This document shows positions 42,581 through 48,488 of a DNA stretch of 48,488 nt, piece after piece. Origin of the DNA: an uncultured SAR86 cluster bacterium. GTDB taxonomy: Bacteria > Pseudomonadota > Gammaproteobacteria > Magnimaribacterales > D2472. Below the pieces are notes generated by a model. That model did not search any database, was not told where the DNA came from, and worked only from the letters and a program-made list of their open reading frames with translations. The translations under genes were made by a program, and so were the position numbers. The DNA is taken from assembly GCA_902511575.1 (NCBI GenBank), contig CABXFU010000002.1, forward strand, positions 153,444 through 201,931, given 5' to 3'. Numbering within the stretch: the first letter of the stretch is position 1; the number at the start of each line of letters is the position of its first letter.

Positions 42581-44398
42581 ATGAAAAAATTATTGAAGTA
42601 TGTTGGCTATCTTGTCCTAAGCGGGCTTGCGGTTGTGTCCCTGTATTTAGCAAATTTATTTTTAATGAAGCCACATTCAATTGATCATTACCTAGCCAAG
42701 GAGCTAACTTTAAGCTTATTAGATTCGCCTGAATTTATGACATACATTGGAATTTTCGATCCATTCAATGCAATTTTAAAACACAATCAAAAGCTAAGTA
42801 TTGATAGCCTTGAAGATGGTGATGAGGATTATCAGGACACTTTAAAACATCTTGAAATGCTCAAAAAATATAATTCAGATAGCTTAACGGATGTTCAAAG
42901 GGTGACACAGAAAATAGCTATTTTTGATACTGAAAATAATATTGATAGATTTGAGAACTTCAGGTTTCATTCCTATCCATTCAACCAAATCAGCGGCAAT
43001 CATCTTAATGGCGTTGAGTTTATGACGGATACTCATCCAATACGAAATTATAGAGAAGCTACAGACTACATTAAAAGAGTTAGTCTTTTTGATGATTCAA
43101 TGAACTCAGATTTGCTTTGGTTGGAAGAACAGAAAAAATTAGGGATTTTTGCTCCTGAGTTTGTATTCGATCATGTCATTAGACAACTTAAAGAATTAAT
43201 TGCATACACAGATGATAACAATCCATTGATGCAGGTATTTATAAGAAAGGTTGATGAGTTAGATATCTCAACAAAGAAAAAAGAAGCTTTGTTTAGTGAA
43301 TTAAGTGAGATTATTCAATTTAATGTAAAACCAGGCTACGAGTCAATTTTGCAGTACATGGAGAGCAATTACGATCAGGCAAATAAGCATCATGGTGTTT
43401 GGTCTTTGCCCAATGGTGATGCCTTCTATGCATCACGTCTTCGGTCTTACACCACGACAGACTATACAGCTGAAGAAATCCATCAGATTGGTCTTTCAGA
43501 AGTTGAAAGGATTGGAAATCGAATGAAGGAAATCTTTATTTTGTTAGGCTACGAAGTTAATAAGCCTGTTGGCGAAATGATGAATGAGTTAAATGAGAAT
43601 CCAGAGTTTCTTTACGCCGATACTCCAGATCGAAAACAAATTGTTATTGCCGATTACAATCAAATGGTAAAGGAGGCAGAAGAAGATGTCAGACCTTACT
43701 TTGAAAGATTCCCGGTCAGCCCTGTAGAAGTCAGAGCGATTCCTGAATATTCTGAGCAAACTGCTGCTGGGGGTTATTATCAGGCTCCAAGCTTAGACGG
43801 ATCACGTCCCGGTGTTTTTTATGCAAATTTGTATGATATTAAACAAACACCAACATTTGGCATGAGAACTCTTACATTTCATGAAGCTGTTCCAGGCCAT
43901 CATTTTCAAATTGCTTTGAACCAAGAGAATGAAGACTTAACACTTTATAGAAAGATGGGCTATAGAACCTCTGCATTTACTGAAGGCTGGGCCTTGTACT
44001 CAGAGCAACTAGCTGTAGAGGTTGGCATGACTAAAAATCTATATGATGAGCTGGGAGTGCTACAAAGTGAAATGTTCAGAGCCAATAGACTTGTTGTAGA
44101 TACAGGCATGCATTTTAAAAAATGGACCAGAGAAGAAGCCATGGATTACATGAAGAGAACAACTGGCATGTCAGACACAGAAGTTAGAGTTGAAATTGAG
44201 CGATATATTGTTTGGCCTGGTCAAGCAACTAGCTACAAAATGGGAATGCTAAAGATTCTAGAATTAAGAGAAAAAGCCAAACAAGCTCTTGGAGAACAGT
44301 TTGATATTAAGAAGTTTCATACAGTGGTTCTAGATCAAGGAATTGTTCCTCTGTTTATTCTTGAGGATATTATTGACGAATGGATTATGAGTTATTGA
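42581..44398 (+). CDS. DUF885 family metallopeptidase-like protein, membrane-anchored or exported
   Basis: 605 residues from ATG 42581, preceded by AAGGA; an upstream in-frame ATG at 42542 is less likely. The N terminus MKKLLKYVGYLVLSGLAVVSLYLANLFL is a membrane anchor or uncleaved signal. The DUF885 zinc motif is His434-Glu435-AVPG-His440-His441 (FHEAVPGHHFQIAL), followed by TEGWALYSEQL. Members are thought to be carboxypeptidase-like. The large N-terminal helical part is family-typical. The last 7 bases overlap the convergent membrane-protein gene. Confidence 0.9.
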   Translation: MKKLLKYVGYLVLSGLAVVSLYLANLFLMKPHSIDHYLAKELTLSLLDSPEFMTYIGIFDPFNAILKHNQKLSIDSLEDGDEDYQDTLKHLEMLKKYNSDSLTDVQRVTQKIAIFDTENNIDRFENFRFHSYPFNQISGNHLNGVEFMTDTHPIRNYREATDYIKRVSLFDDSMNSDLLWLEEQKKLGIFAPEFVFDHVIRQLKELIAYTDDNNPLMQVFIRKVDELDISTKKKEALFSELSEIIQFNVKPGYESILQYMESNYDQANKHHGVWSLPNGDAFYASRLRSYTTTDYTAEEIHQIGLSEVERIGNRMKEIFILLGYEVNKPVGEMMNELNENPEFLYADTPDRKQIVIADYNQMVKEAEEDVRPYFERFPVSPVEVRAIPEYSEQTAAGGYYQAPSLDGSRPGVFYANLYDIKQTPTFGMRTLTFHEAVPGHHFQIALNQENEDLTLYRKMGYRTSAFTEGWALYSEQLAVEVGMTKNLYDELGVLQSEMFRANRLVVDTGMHFKKWTREEAMDYMKRTTGMSDTEVRVEIERYIVWPGQATSYKMGMLKILELREKAKQALGEQFDIKKFHTVVLDQGIVPLFILEDIIDEWIMSY

Positions 44399-44964
44399 TT
44401 TCTTGCCTGCCTTAAAACTGGTTTTAAGATGTAAGCTAAGAGTATAAAGACTATAGTTGCTCCAAGAATATCGCCTATCAAAAATGCAGATACTTGTTCG
44501 ATATCTGTAATGGCGCCAGAAAAACTTAAATTGTTTCTACTCAGGTATAAATTTACTAAAAGCGCATTAAAGCCAGCCGATATAAAAGTAATTAAAAGAA
44601 TGTGTTTATAGTTTCTTTTGTTTAAAGGGCTTGCTCTTGTTTGTCCTAAAGAAAAGCCTAATGAGTTTAGCAAAGCCAAGGATAAAGGAACTGATATAAC
44701 GCTTATGAGGCTTGGTACGAATATAGAAAAAGAATACATTCCAGGATCAATTACATTAGGCCCAATCAGCTCACCGAGATATAATGCAGGTATTGCTTTC
44801 CAGCCAAAATACACAATACATAAAACCCTTGCAGCATGAGGCAAATAGAAAAGACCACCCTTACCTGCTAAAAATAATACATGGGTATCTATAAAGTGCC
44901 ATAACACCCATAAAACGCTTGAAAATAAAAAGCTAGTCAAAGAGAGTGAGAAAAAATTTTTCAC
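44392..44964 (-). CDS. MASE1-like integral membrane protein
   Basis: 190 residues with about five membrane helices. The region FYLPHAARVLCIVYFGWKAIPALYLGELIG and the closing FLIGDILGATIVFILLAYIL resemble the MASE1 sensor domain normally fused to kinases or GGDEF proteins. Here no output domain is attached, so it is a free sensor-like module or a transporter relative. The start is a GTG at 44964 without a clear ribosome site. It follows the MarR-like gene by 17 bases and may be controlled by it. Confidence 0.7.
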   Translation of the reverse strand: MKNFFSLSLTSFLFSSVLWVLWHFIDTHVLFLAGKGGLFYLPHAARVLCIVYFGWKAIPALYLGELIGPNVIDPGMYSFSIFVPSLISVISVPLSLALLNSLGFSLGQTRASPLNKRNYKHILLITFISAGFNALLVNLYLSRNNLSFSGAITDIEQVSAFLIGDILGATIVFILLAYILKPVLRQARNQ

Positions 44965-44981
44965 TAGGGAAGTGTGTATGT

Positions 44982-45293
44982 TTAACTATTTAAAACAACA
45001 ATAGATTCGCGGCCATCTTCTTCAGATTGATGTAAATTAATAATCTTTTCTAAGGATAATTTTTTCAGAGTTTTATATACAGTTGAGCGAGACATTCCAG
45101 AATTTTCTACTATATCTGTAATATTGGAGCCATGTTCATTATGGGCAGCACGAATAATGATTGTATAAAAGACTTTTAGTTCATTTTGACTTAAGTGCCT
45201 AATATTTAGATCTTGTTCCAACCCGTCAAGCATGCTCAATGCATCAGAAATATTTTTATAAAATTCTTTCATAAAAAGTGTAATATTTTTCAT
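44982..45293 (-). CDS. MarR-like winged-helix transcriptional regulator
   Basis: 103 residues: a helical dimerisation part, then a winged helix-turn-helix with ITDIVENSGMSRSTVYKTLKKLSLEKIINLHQSEEDGRESIVVL, where SRSTVYKTLKKL is the recognition helix and EDGRES the wing. It is short for MarR proteins because it lacks a C-terminal helix. An internal Met eight codons in is an alternative start. The downstream MASE1-like gene is a likely target or partner. Confidence 0.8.
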   Translation of the reverse strand: MKNITLFMKEFYKNISDALSMLDGLEQDLNIRHLSQNELKVFYTIIIRAAHNEHGSNITDIVENSGMSRSTVYKTLKKLSLEKIINLHQSEEDGRESIVVLNS

Positions 45294-45366
45294 TTAACTT
45301 TAAATGATCGTTATTAATTTGTCACTTAAATGTTACTTAAAATAAAAGATGTGGGTTGAAGAGCAT

Positions 45367-45456
45367 TGGCGGAGAGACGGGGATTCGAACCCCGGAACCA
45401 GTTGCCCAGTTACTACCTTTCCAAGGTAGCGCAATCGACCACTCTGCCATCTCTCC
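45367..45456 (-). tRNA. tRNA-Ser(GGA)
   Basis: A 90-base tRNA with a long variable arm and encoded CCA. The acceptor GGAGAGA pairs with TCTCTCC, the anticodon stem is CTACC/GGTAG, the loop TTGGAAA gives anticodon GGA at 45420-45422, and the T arm has GGTTCGAATCC. The long variable arm and G73 are serine features. It reads UCC and UCU. Confidence 0.97.
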
Positions 45457-45490
45457 GAATTAATGCTGTAGCATTTTACATGAACTAAAC

Positions 45491-47956
45491 CTAAGAATCT
45501 CTCAAAGTGATCATAGGCGAAGCATAAATACTTTTTTTAATAGAGATGACGCCGGCAAGAAATATAAAAGTAATCGCAAGAAAAAAACTTAGCCCAAGAA
45601 TTGATAAATTTGGTGAGTAAGCAAGATCAAGAAATTGATAAAAAATTACAGATGAAAGTATTGTGGAGAAAATAATTGCCGTGGTTGCAGATAACATGCC
45701 TAATATAAAAAATTCCGATGCGGCAGATTTAAAGATCATTGCCCTGCTGGCTCCAATTGCATGCATGATTGCGGTCTCTTTGGTTCGTTGATCTCTGTTC
45801 GAGTATATGGATGCAATCAAAGCTAGAATTCCCGCAATCAATGTTAATAAAAAAATGTATTGCACAGCCAAAGAAGCGCTTGAGATTGAGCTTTTAGCCT
45901 GATCTATAATTGCCTCTAAATTTACACTTGTAATAGTTGGAAAACGTGAAATAAAGTTACTCATCAACATTTTAGAATCTTCAACCTTAATGCTCGTAAT
46001 GTACGAATTGGGAAGGTCTTTGCCTGCAGCTGGAGATAAGATAAAAAAGAAATTTGGAGAAAAGCTTTGCCATTCAATCTCTCTAAAACTTGTCACAGTT
46101 GCGCTGAATTTTGTACCGCCAGCAGAAAAACTAAGCACATCCCCAATTTCAAGATTCATTGATGCTGCAATCTCGCGATCAACCGAAACCTCTGCAACTT
46201 CTTCACCATTGGTCCACCATTCACCCTCTACCAAGGCATTACTTGGTGGCAGAAGATTCCGCCAAGTTAAATTAGCCTCTCTTTCCATAAGATTGTCAAA
46301 ATTGACTTCTTCAGACCCAGGGCGGCTTGCAGATAAAAGTCTGCCACGAATTAAAGGAGTAAAATCTGGGATGATATTTGCTTGATCCTTTAAATAATTT
46401 GAAATGGGTTTCAAGTTATATTCTTGAATGTTAAATAAGAAATAATTAGGCGTATCTTCGTCAAGGGTTTCACTCCATGAATCGACTAGATCAGTTCTTG
46501 TCTCTGCAAGCACGACAAGAAACAACAAAGAAAGCCCGAAAATAATTACCTGCAATACACTATCGTTACCTCGCTGTACTATATTCTTCAGACCCAGCTT
46601 CCATCCTGTGCCATTAGAAAATTTCATAGAGGAAAGAATGTAAATCAATAATTTTCCTATCAAAAACAAGGCAGATGTTACCAAGATCAATGAAATAACT
46701 ATGTATAAAATTAATCTAATATCTTGAAATAAAACTCCGAGAAATCCAAACATTGTAAAAAACGCAACTAGGTAAATCATAAGGTTGCTTGATAGCTTGA
46801 TATTGAAATCATTTCTCAAGATTCGTATTGGCTCTGTTTCACTCAGAATTTTTAAATATGGGGATGCAGTCGCAAAAACGACAAAAGCTGCTGTAATAAA
46901 GCCAAGCAAGATTGGTCGAGATGAAGGAGGCGGTAAATTAGCATTGATGATTCCCTGCAAAGTAGATAGCAAAAGATGCTGTAATGCATATCCAAAAATC
47001 AATCCTAATATCGATGCAATAATAACTAATAATACAAGCTGCATCATTTGATGACCCAAAATAAACGACTTAGAAGCACCAAAAACTTTCATCAATGAAG
47101 TATGAAGAAGATTTCTGCTTGCATATCTTTTAACTGCCATCATAGCTGCAATAACAGATATGATTATGGTGAAAAGACTTGCCAAATTAAAGAAAGTGGT
47201 TGAATTAGCTATATCCTCTCCAAGATTATCTCCAGCCTCTAATGCATTTTGAACTCTAATGCTGGCTGGAATTGAACCAAGAGATTTTTCATAACGATCA
47301 AGGTTATCCTGAGTGCCTGAAAAAAGTTTTCTATAAACAACTCTGCTGCCAGTTTGAATCACTCCCATCTCATCAACATCATTAATATTTACAATTGCAA
47401 TAGGATAAAAACCAACAAAGCTTGAATTTCTATCTGGATAATCCTCAATAATGCCTTCAACGATTAAGTTTTTATTACCGATAGAAACTTTATCTGACTG
47501 GTTTAAACCTAAAGAGTCAGAGAGTTTTTTTTCCATCCAAATGAAACCTGAAGGGGGTGATCCAGAATGCTGAATTGGAATGCCATCAAAATTAATCACC
47601 CGCAATTCTCCCCTGAGTGGATATGAGTCTGTTGCAGCCTTAATGGAGGCTAACAGATTGTCATCATCTGTTAGCACCATACTTAAAAATGTAATTGTCT
47701 GAGCCGAATTTAGATCATTTACTGCAGCCAAGTCTAAATATTTAGAATCAATTTCAGACGCTGAACGCAATACAAGATCTGCACCTAAAATACTTGAAGC
47801 TTGCATTTGCATGGAAGATTGCAGCCTGTCAGCCAAAAATCCAACACTAGAGATAGATGTGACAGCTAAAACAATAGAGAAAAACAATATGAGTAAGTCA
47901 CCACTAAAAATTTCTGACCTAAATTTTTTTAAGCCATATATCAAGCCTCTAATCAC
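45491..47956 (-). CDS. ybbP: FtsX-family ABC transporter permease, YbbP-like
   Basis: 821 residues with about ten membrane helices: one at the N terminus, then a large periplasmic domain, a group of three near 255-365, further pairs in the middle, a second periplasmic domain and a closing FtsX core near 690-810. This double MacB/FtsX layout and the length match YbbP (804 residues in E. coli). With its ATPase it probably moves lipids, lipoproteins or hydrophobic compounds rather than small solutes. The GTG start overlaps the ATPase stop by 4 bases. Confidence 0.9.
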   Translation of the reverse strand: MIRGLIYGLKKFRSEIFSGDLLILFFSIVLAVTSISSVGFLADRLQSSMQMQASSILGADLVLRSASEIDSKYLDLAAVNDLNSAQTITFLSMVLTDDDNLLASIKAATDSYPLRGELRVINFDGIPIQHSGSPPSGFIWMEKKLSDSLGLNQSDKVSIGNKNLIVEGIIEDYPDRNSSFVGFYPIAIVNINDVDEMGVIQTGSRVVYRKLFSGTQDNLDRYEKSLGSIPASIRVQNALEAGDNLGEDIANSTTFFNLASLFTIIISVIAAMMAVKRYASRNLLHTSLMKVFGASKSFILGHQMMQLVLLVIIASILGLIFGYALQHLLLSTLQGIINANLPPPSSRPILLGFITAAFVVFATASPYLKILSETEPIRILRNDFNIKLSSNLMIYLVAFFTMFGFLGVLFQDIRLILYIVISLILVTSALFLIGKLLIYILSSMKFSNGTGWKLGLKNIVQRGNDSVLQVIIFGLSLLFLVVLAETRTDLVDSWSETLDEDTPNYFLFNIQEYNLKPISNYLKDQANIIPDFTPLIRGRLLSASRPGSEEVNFDNLMEREANLTWRNLLPPSNALVEGEWWTNGEEVAEVSVDREIAASMNLEIGDVLSFSAGGTKFSATVTSFREIEWQSFSPNFFFILSPAAGKDLPNSYITSIKVEDSKMLMSNFISRFPTITSVNLEAIIDQAKSSISSASLAVQYIFLLTLIAGILALIASIYSNRDQRTKETAIMHAIGASRAMIFKSAASEFFILGMLSATTAIIFSTILSSVIFYQFLDLAYSPNLSILGLSFFLAITFIFLAGVISIKKSIYASPMITLRDS

Positions 47957-48488
47957 AATAGACGACCTTCATCGAGCTCATAAACTTCATCACACTTTTC
48001 TGCCAAAGATAAATCATGGGTCACTAAAACTAAAGTTGTGTTTATCAATGCATTTAATGAAAATAAAAGATCGGTTATAGAACCTGAGCTTTTTTTATCT
48101 AAGTTACCGGTTGGCTCATCAGCAAATAAAATTTTAGGTTTATTAACAATAGATCTTGCAATGGCAACACGCTGTTTTTCACCACCACTAAGTTGGGTTG
48201 CAAAATGCTTTGCCCTTTTGGATAACCCAACTTGCTTCAGGGCTTCTTGAGCCTTATCCATTGAATAAGGATCCCCTGAAATCTCGAGAGGCAACATCAC
48301 ATTATCAAGAGCTGTTAATCTTGGCATTAAATGAAATGACTGAAAAACAAAGCCAACGTCTTTACCTCTGATTTGCGCCCTTTTATCTTCGTCAAGTATT
48401 GTAATTTGAGAGCCCAACAGAGTGACAGTTCCAGAGGTGGGTAAATCAAGTCCTGCCATAATGGCTAAAAGTGTAGTTTTTCCAGATC
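47953..48488 (-). CDS. ybbA: ABC transporter ATPase, YbbA-like, partial at window edge
   Basis: The visible 178 residues start inside Walker A (SGKTTLLAIMAG) at the window edge and continue with the Q loop FVFQSFHLMPRLTALDN, signature LSGGEKQRVAIARS, Walker B ILFADEPTGNLD and H loop LVLVTHD. These are LolD/MacB/YbbA-group features. The first 40 or so residues lie beyond base 48488. It pairs with the permease gene overlapped at its stop. Confidence 0.92.
   Translation of the reverse strand, partial: SGKTTLLAIMAGLDLPTSGTVTLLGSQITILDEDKRAQIRGKDVGFVFQSFHLMPRLTALDNVMLPLEISGDPYSMDKAQEALKQVGLSKRAKHFATQLSGGEKQRVAIARSIVNKPKILFADEPTGNLDKKSSGSITDLLFSLNALINTTLVLVTHDLSLAEKCDEVYELDEGRLL

Noticed and set aside
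1-48488. CRISPR arrays, insertion sequences and rRNA
   Set aside because: No regularly spaced repeats, transposase genes or rRNA sequence were found on reading the window.

Overview
The window is an AT-rich, densely packed bacterial chromosome segment. Its mix of genes (an energy-transducing TonB-domain protein, YheS-type ABC-F protein, YbbA/YbbP-type ABC exporter, secreted M16, M28, DUF885, DUF3604 and gamma-glutamyltranspeptidase enzymes, P450 and flavin monooxygenase) fits a marine gammaproteobacterium with a small genome, of the SAR86 or a similar lineage. That placement is inference from gene style; there is no rRNA here to prove it. One gene runs off each edge.

Layout. 1-1.0 kb: an MFS (GPH-type) transporter cut by the edge, with a CBS-domain protein. 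1.1-7.9 kb: a signalling block, with a TonB-domain protein and a large hybrid histidine kinase on the plus strand, meeting a tightly coupled minus-strand operon (membrane protein, EAL phosphodiesterase, HisKA-REC-GGDEF protein, single REC). 8.0 kb: tRNA-Arg(ACG). 8.1-19.5 kb: exported peptidases and lipid or xenobiotic oxidation genes (Baeyer-Villiger-type monooxygenase, M28, M16, P450, hotdog thioesterase, sterol-desaturase-like hydroxylase) around an ABC-F ATPase. 19.5-24.7 kb: minus-strand genes of mostly unknown function, including a four-gene operon with an OGFr-like domain protein and an ECF sigma/anti-sigma operon ending in membrane-anchored and very small proteins.

24.8-34.0 kb looks like a defence island. 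It has a three-gene operon (DUF3696-type AAA ATPase, a protein I cannot place, a PD-(D/E)XK nuclease) behind a repeat-rich promoter region; a 1109-residue RecB-nuclease/DEDD-exonuclease/SF1-helicase fusion of the TM0106 type; and a type II restriction-modification pair (C5 cytosine methyltransferase and Bsp6I-like endonuclease) separated by only 24 bases. The three-gene operon is the best candidate for an undescribed or little-described system.

34.0-48.5 kb: DUF2237, an MBL-fold hydrolase broken by a one-base frameshift in an A6 run, a DUF3604 lipoprotein, tRNA-Arg(TCG), gamma-glutamyltranspeptidase, VOC/rhodanese/DMT genes, a likely structured RNA with its own terminator, a small gene behind a near-consensus LexA box, a DUF885 peptidase, a MASE1-like membrane protein, a MarR-like regulator, tRNA-Ser(GGA) and the YbbP/YbbA-type ABC exporter. 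The two tRNA-Arg genes are 74/77 identical and bracket the central 29 kb in the same orientation. No integrase, transposase, CRISPR array or rRNA was seen.
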